DNA from: Myxococcus guangdongensis
Lineage (GTDB): Bacteria; Myxococcota; Myxococcia; Myxococcales; Myxococcaceae
DNA: 64,000 nt
Direction of reading: 5' to 3'
Assembly (NCBI RefSeq): GCF_024198255.1
Contig: NZ_JAJVKW010000011.1
Coordinates: 62,001 to 126,000, forward strand
The stretch's first letter is position 1; the number at the start of each line of letters is the position of its first letter. Positions 29,991 to 37,198 of this stretch are shown here, piece by piece. The notes below the pieces were generated by a model that made no database searches, had not been told where the DNA came from, and saw nothing but the letters and a program-made list of their open reading frames with translations. Made by a program: the position numbers and the translations under genes.

Positions 29991-31298
29991 TCACGCCGCC
30001 GACGGTGTCGGCCCGGCCTCGCCCGCCACCTCGCCCGCCCCTCGCCGACCCCTCTGGTAGAGCAGCGTCGCCCCGAGGGCGAACATGCACAGGGAGATGG
30101 ACTGGCTGGTCGAAATGTTGAACCAGGCCTCCAGCGGCACCGCGTCCGCCAGCCCATACGCCCCCAAGGACTGGAGCAGGCCGTGCAGCGTCCCGCGCTC
30201 CACGTCCCCTCGGAACAGCTCCACCGTGGTGCGCAGCACCGCGTAGGCCATCAGCCACAGCGCGAAGATGTGCCCATGGAAGCGGCGGAAGCGGCGGGCG
30301 TACAGCAGCACCACGAAGAGCCCGAGCTGCCCCAGGGACTCGAAGAGCTGGGTGGGGTAGACGCCCAGGGTGTGTCCGTGCTGGGCCACCCAGTCGGAGA
30401 TGCGCACGGCGTCCGGCGCGGCCTGGTGCAGAACCTGACCTGTCGCCTCCACGACGAAGCGCGTGTCGTCGAGCTGGGAGGTGTATGCGAGGCTGGAGGC
30501 ATTGCCCACCTGGCCGAACAGGTCCTGCGCCAGGCCCGAGCCAGGGAAGTGCACCGCCGTCGCGGACTGGGCCGGCGCCACGTCGCCCCAGCAGCAGCCC
30601 GCGCTGAAGCAGCCCAGCCGCCCCAGGCACTGCCCCAGTGACACCGTGGGGATGCACACGTCCGCCAGCCGCAGGAAGTCCATGCCGTGGGCACGCGCGA
30701 AGAACCACGCCGCCACCGCCGCGCCGATGAGCCCCCCGTAGAAGACGAGCCCGCCGCCCAGCGACAACGCCTGCGTCCAGTCGCGCGAGTAGTCCTTCCA
30801 GTTGACGAGCACGAAGAGCAGCCGGCTGCCGCCAATGCCGCCGATGAGCACCCAGAAGGCCAGGTCCATCACCTGCTCGCGCTTCTTCGGCCCCTCCACG
30901 TCCACCCACTGGCCATCGACGAGCTCGACCTTGCGCCACTCGTCCCGCGCCAGCCGGCCGGCCACCATCACCGCCGTCATGAAGCCCGTGGCGAGCAGCA
31001 CGCCGTAGGTGTGCAGGGGGATGCCCTCGCCCTTGCCGCCGGGGAAGGCGCCCTCGGGCAGCGCGTACTTGAGGCCGAACCACGCCAGCCCCGCACCCGC
31101 GAGGCCGAAGCCCGCCGCGCGCAGGAGCCGGTCCCCGAGCACCACCGCCTTGCGCGTGCGCGTCTTCGGGTCCAGTTCCCCCACCGCGCCGCGCCACCCG
31201 TTGAAGGCGATGTAGCCCACCGTGCCCACGGCGAGGGCGTACAGCAGCAACTGCGCCCACAGGCTGGAGAAGGTGAAGCGCAAGAGGACGGGGAGCAT
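29991..31298 (-). CDS. lgt: Prolipoprotein diacylglyceryl transferase (Lgt), extended form
   Basis: An inner-membrane enzyme of 435 residues that transfers diacylglycerol to the lipobox cysteine of prolipoproteins, the first step of lipoprotein maturation. Seven or more membrane segments are seen, with HTYGVLLATGF near the start, GGSRLLFVLVNW, GGLVFYGGLIGA, and the signature region DVCIPTVSLGQCLGRLGCFSAGCCWG. PTQLFESLGQLGLF and FHGHIFALWLMAYAVLRTTVELFRGD follow (the latter given as HIFALWLMAYAVLR and TTVELFRGD). The enzyme is longer than the typical 260-300 residues because of an N-terminal extension with two helices and an inserted loop. It lies beside two lspA genes. Confidence 0.93.
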   Translation of the reverse strand: MLPVLLRFTFSSLWAQLLLYALAVGTVGYIAFNGWRGAVGELDPKTRTRKAVVLGDRLLRAAGFGLAGAGLAWFGLKYALPEGAFPGGKGEGIPLHTYGVLLATGFMTAVMVAGRLARDEWRKVELVDGQWVDVEGPKKREQVMDLAFWVLIGGIGGSRLLFVLVNWKDYSRDWTQALSLGGGLVFYGGLIGAAVAAWFFARAHGMDFLRLADVCIPTVSLGQCLGRLGCFSAGCCWGDVAPAQSATAVHFPGSGLAQDLFGQVGNASSLAYTSQLDDTRFVVEATGQVLHQAAPDAVRISDWVAQHGHTLGVYPTQLFESLGQLGLFVVLLYARRFRRFHGHIFALWLMAYAVLRTTVELFRGDVERGTLHGLLQSLGAYGLADAVPLEAWFNISTSQSISLCMFALGATLLYQRGRRGAGEVAGEAGPTPSAA

Positions 31299-31414
31299 GG
31301 AGACCTGCCGACGGACGAGAGGGGCGGCGCGCGCGGGAGGCTCTCCGCGCCACGCGTCGGAGCAAGGCGGGGAGCACGCCAGCCCGCTCGGGCGGCCCTC
31401 CGGCGAGGTGTCGC

Positions 31415-32026
31415 TCAGGCGGCCTTGGTGGGCGCCGGTGCGGGCTTCTCCTTGCGCACGAACGCGTCCACCAGCAGCAGGCCCACGCCCACGCAGATGG
31501 CCGCGTCCGCGATGTTGAAGGACGGCCACGCCGCCTTGTCGAACCAGTGGGCCTCCAGGAAGTCGATGACGAAGCCCCGGGCCAACCGGTCGATGTAGTT
31601 GCCCAGCGCGCCGCCCAGCACGAGCGGCAGGCCCCACAGCGCCCACTTCTCCTCCGGGTCCGTGCCGGACAGCTTGCGGAAGTAGAAGACGATGAGGACC
31701 ACCGCGCCCAGGCTCACCACGTGGAAGAGCGGGCCGCGCTGCTCGGGCGGGAGGTTGCGGAACAAGCCCCACGCCGCGCCCGGATTCTCCGCGTAGCGCA
31801 GGCGGAAGAAGGACTCCGCCACCTCGATGCTGCGGCGGGAGCGGTAGTGCAGCCCGTCGAAGCCCCGCTCGGGCGGCTCGCTGAACATGGCGCCCAGGCG
31901 TCCGCCCAGCGTCTCCTGCCCCTGCATCTGGGAGGTCAGCTCACGGACGACGAGATACTTCGTCCACTGGTCCAGGGCGATGACGCCCAGGGTGACGGCG
32001 AGGAGGATGACGTATTTGCGAGGCAC
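31415..32026 (-). CDS. lspA: Lipoprotein signal peptidase LspA (copy 1)
   Basis: About 203 residues from the GTG at 32026, chosen because PRKYVILLAVTLGVIALDQWTKYLV is the usual N-terminus (membrane segment 1, DQxTK motif); an open frame extends 10 codons further. It has four membrane segments. The catalytic aspartates lie in GGALGNYIDRL and FNIADAAICVG, and RYAENPGAAWGLF is the substrate-pocket motif. It cleaves the signal peptide of diacylglyceryl prolipoproteins after Lgt. The globomycin and myxovirescin (TA) target family is LspA. Confidence 0.95.
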   Translation of the reverse strand: MPRKYVILLAVTLGVIALDQWTKYLVVRELTSQMQGQETLGGRLGAMFSEPPERGFDGLHYRSRRSIEVAESFFRLRYAENPGAAWGLFRNLPPEQRGPLFHVVSLGAVVLIVFYFRKLSGTDPEEKWALWGLPLVLGGALGNYIDRLARGFVIDFLEAHWFDKAAWPSFNIADAAICVGVGLLLVDAFVRKEKPAPAPTKAA

Positions 32027-32059
32027 GGGCCTGGGCTTACACCACCCAGCCCCCACCCG

Positions 32060-32686
32060 TCACGGATTGGGGCTCTGGGCGAGCGGCGCCGGAACGGCCT
32101 CCGGGCGGCGCACCTTCAGCGAGTCCAGCAGCATGAAGGCCACGCCCACACAGATGGCCGCGTCCGCGACGTTGAAGGTGGGCCAGCGCATGCCTGGCTG
32201 GTTGCGCCAATGCCAGTCGATGAAGTCGATGACGTAGCCGCGAATCAGCCGGTCCAGGAAGTTGCCCAGCGCGCCGCCGGTGATGAGCGCCAGCGCCAGA
32301 CGCGCCAGCTGCTGCTCCACGGGGGTGCGGCGGTACATCAGGAAGATGAAGGCCAGCGCCGCCACGCTCACCACGTGGAAGAACGTGCGCCGCACGCTGT
32401 CGGGCAGGTTCGCGAACATGCCCCACGCCGCGCCCGGGTTCTCCACGTAGCGGAAGTGCCAGTAGTCCTCGATGAAGCGATGCGGCCGCAGCACGCTGCG
32501 CTCGCCGTCCTCACGGGGCGGGTCGTTGTCGAGGTTGTGGATGGTGAAGTAGCCCGTCACCCGGGCCATCCCCTCGCGCCCGTCCAGGGCATCCGTCAAC
32601 CGGGACACAGCCAGATACTTGGTCACATGGTCCGCGACGAGGACCGTGGTGGCCACGAGAATGAGGAGGCGGAGGGAGGCTTTCAT
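32060..32686 (-). CDS. lspA: Lipoprotein signal peptidase LspA (copy 2)
   Basis: A 208-residue paralogue from the ATG at 32686 (the open frame extends 37 codons further but no other start fits the family). The first helix ends in ADHVTKYLAVSRL, so the usual DxxTK pocket motif reads DHVTK here. Catalytic aspartates lie in GGALGNFLDRL and FNVADAAICVG, and RYVENPGAAWGMF matches the pocket motif. It lies 33 bases upstream of copy 1 on the same strand. In M. xanthus extra lspA copies are linked to myxovirescin resistance, so this duplication may be functional. Confidence 0.95.
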   Translation of the reverse strand: MKASLRLLILVATTVLVADHVTKYLAVSRLTDALDGREGMARVTGYFTIHNLDNDPPREDGERSVLRPHRFIEDYWHFRYVENPGAAWGMFANLPDSVRRTFFHVVSVAALAFIFLMYRRTPVEQQLARLALALITGGALGNFLDRLIRGYVIDFIDWHWRNQPGMRWPTFNVADAAICVGVAFMLLDSLKVRRPEAVPAPLAQSPNP

Positions 32687-32806
32687 GACGCGTCCCAATC
32701 CCTTAACCCGCCCCCCGGAGCCCTGACAACCCAGAGGGCCGACCGCCCCCCGGCGGGCCGCATGCTCTGTTTCCCGGACATCGCTCGTTTGGGGCATGGT
32801 GTGGAC

Positions 32807-33184
32807 ATGCCGCCTGTTGAGCCCGACGTGAATCCTTCAGTCTCCGACACGCCCCCACCCACAACGACTTCCACGGCGAAGGCCGGGAAGCCCTCGTTGA
32901 TGGCGCGCTTCAAGACGCTGATGCTGGAGTACGGCCCGCTGGCGCTGGTGACGAACTACGTCATCTTCGGCCTGGTGCTGGTGGGCTTCTATGCAGCCAT
33001 CCGGCTGGGCTTCCAGCCATCCGGCGCGGGCGAGCAGGCGGGCACGTGGGCGGCGGCCTACGCGGCGTCGCAGGTGGTGAAGCCCCTGCGGCTGGCGGCG
33101 GTGTTCGTGCTCACGCCGCTCATCGCGCGAATCCCGCCGGTGGCGCGCTTCATCGAGCGCAACAAGCACAAGTGGAACTTCTGA
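32807..33184 (+). CDS. DUF1279 membrane protein
   Basis: A 125-residue protein with a disordered N-terminus rich in Pro/Thr/Ser, then the DUF1279 (FAM210-like) domain: LMARFKTLMLEYGPLALVTNYVIFG, with one helix LVLVGFYAAIRLGF and a second region AAVFVLTPLIARIPPVARFI. Homologous eukaryotic proteins are mitochondrial inner-membrane proteins; the bacterial role is unknown. It is the only + strand gene between the lspA pair and the next - strand gene. The ATG at 32807 has a weak ribosome-binding site. Confidence 0.8.
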   Translation: MPPVEPDVNPSVSDTPPPTTTSTAKAGKPSLMARFKTLMLEYGPLALVTNYVIFGLVLVGFYAAIRLGFQPSGAGEQAGTWAAAYAASQVVKPLRLAAVFVLTPLIARIPPVARFIERNKHKWNF

Positions 33185-33236
33185 GCGGAGCACGCGGCGC
33201 CCCCTCTCGGAGCCGCCGCGCGCCCGCCGCATCCGC

Positions 33237-34835
33237 CTAGAAGGCGGGGACGCGGAAGTCCTTGATGACGCCCATGTGCTGCATGCTGGGAGCGCCGCTG
33301 TCGTTGGCCTGCGCCGGGGCGATGTCCGACAGCGGGGTGTAGACGCGGCTGTCGAGCACGAGGCCGTTGGGGAACGAGTTGGAGCCGATGACCGTGGGCG
33401 TGCGGTACTGGTTCAGGTCCTGGTCGACCAGGACGTGGTCATAGGGCTTCGCGCGGCTGGCGTTGGTGCCGGTCTTGCCGTTCTTGTCGGCCGGGTACGG
33501 AGCCGCGGTGACGACCACGTTCCTGAAGGTGGTGAAGCAGCTCTCGGAGACGCTGTCCGTGTTGAGGTCACCACCGATGACCAGGTAGTCGCGCTCCGGG
33601 ACCTTGTTGCGGATCTCCGCGACGAGCGCGTTCGCCTCGGCGTTGCGCGCGCCGGCGCTGCGGGTCAGCAGGTGCACGCTGACGACCCACAAGTCGGTGG
33701 GGCCGGGGATGTCGATGCGCGCCCACGCGAAGTCGCGGTTGCCGACCTCCGGGTCCTTCCACTCGCCCGACTCGATGATGGGCCAGCGGCTGATGACGCC
33801 GTTCGGAATCTGCGCGCCCGTCTCACGGTAGTAGTGGAAGCCCGGGCCCACCTGGTTCACCAGCGAGGTGATGTCCGCCACGGAGTCCGTGCGGTAGTTG
33901 AACTCCTGGATGAGCACGACGTCGGGGTCCACGCCCTGCATCAGGCGGATGCCGTGGCCCGGGTCGTAGTCCTGGCCGTTCCCGCTCGACAGGTTCGCCG
34001 CCATGATGCGGATGTTCGTGTAGGCGCCCGGCCCGGGACCACCGTCCGTCGGCGTTCCGGCGTCCGTCGACGAGCCCGCGTCCGGCGTGCCCGCGTCCAC
34101 CGGGGAACCCGCGTCCGGCGTGCCCGCGTCGATGGGCGTGCCAGCATCGGTGCCTGCATCGATGGGTGAACCCGCGTCGATCGCCGTGCCCGCGTCAATC
34201 GCCGTGCCCGCGTCGTCCACGGTGCCAGGACCGGCGTCCACGGGCGTGCCCGCGTCAATCGTCGTGCCCGCGTCATCCACGATGACAGGCCCACCCGCGT
34301 CGACCGTCGTGCCCGCGTCAATCGTCGTGCCCGCGTCGACCGTCGTGCCCGCGTCCTCCACGGTGACAGGCCCGCCCGCGTCGACCGTCGTGCCCGCGTC
34401 GGTCTCGGTGTTCGACCCGGCGTCCTCGAGCGACCCGCCATCGTCGGCCTGCGAGCCACCATCCGCGTCCTCGCCCGCATCACCCGCATCGCCCGCGTCC
34501 GGAGTGGTGGCCTCGCACACCTCGGTCGGCAGACAGAAGGTGGCGTCACCGCCCTCACCCGCCTCGCCCGTGGGGCAGCACGCCGCCTCGGCCTGGCCAC
34601 AGGCGCCCTGCGCGTCACACGGCCGGACACAGATGGAGCGGTCGTAGAACGGGACGTAGCGGCACGCCTCGCCGGTGCCACAGCCGCCGCCGTCCTGCTG
34701 GGGGTTGCACTCGGCCCACATCACGCCGCCGTCCGGCAACGGGAGCGGTGTCTTCGGATCCGAATCACCACACGCCAGAGCGAAAACCGTGAGCGAGACC
34801 ACCGCGCACGCCAGATAGGAAAGGGTCTTCTTCAT
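33237..34835 (-). CDS. Secreted lipoprotein with endonuclease/exonuclease/phosphatase domain
   Basis: A 532-residue envelope protein from the ATG at 34835. Signal peptide and lipobox VFALAC (Cys about 22). A cysteine-rich module follows (about 50-105: GGCGTGEACRYVPF, ICVRPCDAQGACG). Then about 150 residues of Asp-Ala-Gly repeats form a flexible linker. The C-terminal 270 residues carry the EEP metallophosphoesterase fold: IRIMAANLSSGN, DVVLIQEFNYRT (metal Glu), VVSVHLLTRSA, VIGGDLNTDS and AKPYDHVLVD with the catalytic His. It may cleave nucleic acid or phosphoesters outside the cell. Stand-alone gene. Confidence 0.85.
   Translation of the reverse strand: MKKTLSYLACAVVSLTVFALACGDSDPKTPLPLPDGGVMWAECNPQQDGGGCGTGEACRYVPFYDRSICVRPCDAQGACGQAEAACCPTGEAGEGGDATFCLPTEVCEATTPDAGDAGDAGEDADGGSQADDGGSLEDAGSNTETDAGTTVDAGGPVTVEDAGTTVDAGTTIDAGTTVDAGGPVIVDDAGTTIDAGTPVDAGPGTVDDAGTAIDAGTAIDAGSPIDAGTDAGTPIDAGTPDAGSPVDAGTPDAGSSTDAGTPTDGGPGPGAYTNIRIMAANLSSGNGQDYDPGHGIRLMQGVDPDVVLIQEFNYRTDSVADITSLVNQVGPGFHYYRETGAQIPNGVISRWPIIESGEWKDPEVGNRDFAWARIDIPGPTDLWVVSVHLLTRSAGARNAEANALVAEIRNKVPERDYLVIGGDLNTDSVSESCFTTFRNVVVTAAPYPADKNGKTGTNASRAKPYDHVLVDQDLNQYRTPTVIGSNSFPNGLVLDSRVYTPLSDIAPAQANDSGAPSMQHMGVIKDFRVPAF
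34078..34410. repeat. Asp-Ala-Gly linker repeats
   Basis: Dozens of 9- to 18-base units (GCCCGCGTC on the + strand, read as D-A-G on the - strand) encode the linker between the Cys-rich and EEP domains. Such DAG repeats are common linkers in myxobacterial lipoproteins. Confidence 0.8.
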
Positions 34836-35046
34836 TCGCTCTGCCTGCTTCCGTGGAGACGATTCGAGAGGTGACTTCGTCGGCGACGACGGCCCGACGG
34901 GGCGGGGAGTATAGAAGCGCCTCAGGCCCGCAGTCCCGCTACGTACCGCCAAATCGTACATTTACAGCGGTGAAAATCGCGTGACGGAGGTCGTCTCACG
35001 GGCCTGGGTCCGTGTCCTCCTCGTCACGCAACCGGGAGCAACGACC

Positions 35047-35757
35047 ATGGTGACGGTCCAACTGCATGGAAGGCTGAACGACTTCGTCGCGCCGGAGAAG
35101 CGGGGCACGCAGCTGCAGGTGACACCCCAGGGCTCGCCCTCGCTCAAGGACCTCATCGAGTCACTCGGTCCACCCCATCCCGAGCTGGACCGGGTGCTCG
35201 TCAACGGCGCGCCAGTGGCGCTCACGCGCCGGGTGACGGCCGGGGACCATATCGAGGCCTTCCCGGCGCTCGGGCACGTCGAGGGGATGCCGCGCTTCGT
35301 GCTCGATGTGGGGCTGGGGCGGCTGTCGGGCTTCCTGCGGATGCTCGGCTTCGACACCCTGTGGCGCAACGACTTCGACGACCCCGAGCTGGCGCGAATC
35401 TCGAGCACCGAGGAGCGCGTCCTGCTGACGCGGGACATCGGCGTGCTCAAGCGGGGTGAGGTGGTCCTCGGCTACTTCCCCCGCGCCACGGACCCCGCCG
35501 AGCAGCTGGTCGAGGTGGTGCGACGCTATGGGCTCGGCTCCCGGATGAAGCCGTTTTCCCGGTGCATCGCCTGCAACGCGCTCCTGAGTCCCGCCGAACC
35601 CCACGAGGTGACCAATCGCGTCCCCCCGGACGTAGCGCGGCGGCACACCCACTTCCAGCAGTGTGGGGACTGTCGCCGCGTGTTCTGGCCCGGCACACAC
35701 CAGGAGCGCATGCGGTTGTTGATCGACCGGCTCCGCGCTCTGGAGTTCGAGGGCTGA
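35047..35757 (+). CDS. Mut7-C RNase-fold protein with N-terminal ubiquitin-like domain
   Basis: A 236-residue cytoplasmic protein. The N-terminal 80 residues are ThiS/MoaD-like (TVQLHGRLNDFV, LKDLIESLGPPHPELDRVLVNG). The C-terminal Mut7-C domain starts FVLDVGLGRLSGFLRMLGFDT and has Asp residues in WRNDFDDPELARI, LLTRDIGVLKRG, and a zinc ribbon CIACNALLSP...CGDCRRVFWPG. The domain is related to PIN-type nucleases, so an RNase activity is possible but unproved. A GGGAG site lies 7 bases before the ATG. It precedes the pilin operon but is separated by the sigma54 promoter. Confidence 0.87.
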   Translation: MVTVQLHGRLNDFVAPEKRGTQLQVTPQGSPSLKDLIESLGPPHPELDRVLVNGAPVALTRRVTAGDHIEAFPALGHVEGMPRFVLDVGLGRLSGFLRMLGFDTLWRNDFDDPELARISSTEERVLLTRDIGVLKRGEVVLGYFPRATDPAEQLVEVVRRYGLGSRMKPFSRCIACNALLSPAEPHEVTNRVPPDVARRHTHFQQCGDCRRVFWPGTHQERMRLLIDRLRALEFEG

Positions 35758-35876
35758 AGCCCGCACCCCGCAAAGAGTCGCACCTCGCACTTTTTGCGAG
35801 GTCATCAATGACCCGCGACTCGAGGGTGAAAGCCCGCACCGGAACGATTTCAGTGGGTTGCGGGTATGCCCCTGCG

Positions 35877-35891
35877 GGCACGTGAGTTGCT
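35877..35891 (+). promoter_or_regulatory. Candidate sigma54 promoter of the minor pilin operon
   Basis: GGCACG at 35877-35882, four bases, TTGCT at 35887-35891: the -24 GG and -12 GC are 12 bases apart as in the sigma54 consensus TGGCACG-N4-TTGCW. The first T is G. The start codon of the PilX-like gene is 58 bases downstream of the -12 element. A perfect CCTCGCA/TGCGAGG hairpin lies further upstream at about 35785-35803. Confidence 0.7.
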
Positions 35892-35948
35892 GAGTTCGCG
35901 ACACTTCCAGCCTTCCCCGCACCGGGGGAGCGCAGAGGAGCCGCGACG

Positions 35949-36692
35949 ATGACGCACCGAGACCTGGCCCGAACCCGAGCGAATGGAGGCTTCACGCTGC
36001 TCGTCGCGCTGGGCGTCGTGCTCGTGGTGACGATGGCGGTGATGCTGAGCTACCGGGTGGTGGGCCGCGAGGCGGACACCCAGGCGGACGCGCGCCGGCA
36101 GAAGGAGGCGTTCTTCGCCGCGGAGGCGGGGCTGGCCGAGGGTCGCGAGGCCATCCGGCTGCGCACGGGAATCACCGAAGAGACCTATGCGAACACCCTG
36201 ACGACGATCATCAACTCGGGCGCCGAGGTGACGGAGCTGGGTCTCGCGGGCGCCAATCCTCCCTGGTACGAGTTGCTGCCCGCGGGCCCCGGTGATCCGT
36301 GGAACTACCTGCGGCTGACGCCGGGCGACATGCCCGCCCACGAGAAGCAGGGCGCGGATGGCGTCGCCTACGAGGACTACCCGGAGCAGAACAACGTCCG
36401 CTACCGCGTGTTCGTTCGCGACGACGTGGACTCCGACCCCGGAGCCGTCCCCAACACCGACACCAACGGGCTCATCTGGGTGGCCGCGGTGGGCGAGGTG
36501 CTGAACCGCGACGGCCGGCCCACGCGCGCCGTCGTCCAGGCGCTCATCGCCAACCAGACGGGCGCGGTGGCCTACGGCCCCGGCTGCAACATGGCCGGCT
36601 GCGGGGCTGACAACAACTACAACAATTCACGGGAGCAGAACGCGCCCGACGTCTCGCAGATGGAATCGCTCCCCAACAACACGCCTCCCTGA
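35949..36692 (+). CDS. pilX: PilX-like minor pilin
   Basis: A 247-residue type IV pilus minor pilin. The prepilin-type N-terminus RANGGFTLLVALGVVLVVTMAVMLSY has a Gly before the Phe that PilD would cut and methylate, but the usual Glu5 after cleavage is replaced (FTLLV), as in many PilX proteins. FFAAEAGLAEGREAIRL is the PilX family motif after the helix. The C-terminus has two cysteines in GCNMAGCG. First gene of a six-gene operon with tfcP, pilY1, pilV, pilW and fimU homologues, forming the pilus tip/priming complex. Confidence 0.9.
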   Translation: MTHRDLARTRANGGFTLLVALGVVLVVTMAVMLSYRVVGREADTQADARRQKEAFFAAEAGLAEGREAIRLRTGITEETYANTLTTIINSGAEVTELGLAGANPPWYELLPAGPGDPWNYLRLTPGDMPAHEKQGADGVAYEDYPEQNNVRYRVFVRDDVDSDPGAVPNTDTNGLIWVAAVGEVLNRDGRPTRAVVQALIANQTGAVAYGPGCNMAGCGADNNYNNSREQNAPDVSQMESLPNNTPP

Positions 36693-36721
36693 CGAACTCC
36701 TCGCCGTCCCGCGAGTCATCC

Positions 36722-37198
36722 ATGAAACGCCATTTCCTCCTCGGGTTGTTGCTCCTGCCAGGATTCGCCACGGCGACTCCCGAAGGAGAGCGCACCTTCC
36801 AGAAGGCCTGTGTCAGCTGCCACACCCTCACGCCGCAGCCCTCGGCCGCGACCCTCAAGAAAGCGGGCGGCGAGCGCATGAAGCAGCAGCCGCGTCCCGC
36901 GGGTGAGAAGCGGGTGGAGCTCACCAGCAAGGTGCGCCAGACGCCCAGCGCGGAGCTGCGCACCTGGATTACCAACCCCCATCGCGTCAAGGACAACACC
37001 CGCTGCGACACGCGGGGGATGTCTCCGACGGAGCTGGACGCCCTGCTGGCCTACCTCAAGACCAGCTCCCGTCCACCCTCGCCGCCTCCCGAAGTGCGGC
37101 TGCGCGAGCAGCTCCAGAAGGACCTCGAGACGCGCCGCGCGCAGCAGCGGACCGACGGCATCCAGACCTACAAGCCGGCCCAAGGGAAGTCCCGATGA
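36722..37198 (+). CDS. tfcP: TfcP-like cytochrome c
   Basis: A 158-residue periplasmic cytochrome c. Residues 1-19 are a signal peptide. One heme-binding motif CVSCH is at 30-34. In ordinary class I cytochromes a distal Met lies in the MP..G[LM]S segment; here the aligned segment is RCDTRGMSPTELDALLAYLK, with Cys95 in that place. A charged C-terminal tail of about 45 residues follows (about 114-158). M. xanthus TfcP, in the same gene context, is described as a non-canonical cytochrome c supporting type IV pilus motility. The gene starts 30 bases after pilX and overlaps pilY1 (ATGA at 37195-37198). Confidence 0.88.
   Translation: MKRHFLLGLLLLPGFATATPEGERTFQKACVSCHTLTPQPSAATLKKAGGERMKQQPRPAGEKRVELTSKVRQTPSAELRTWITNPHRVKDNTRCDTRGMSPTELDALLAYLKTSSRPPSPPPEVRLREQLQKDLETRRAQQRTDGIQTYKPAQGKSR

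Noticed and set aside
31547-33184. A 545-codon + strand frame ending in the DUF1279 protein
   Set aside because: Only its last 125 codons match a family; the earlier part is antisense to the two lspA genes, so the start was placed at 32807.
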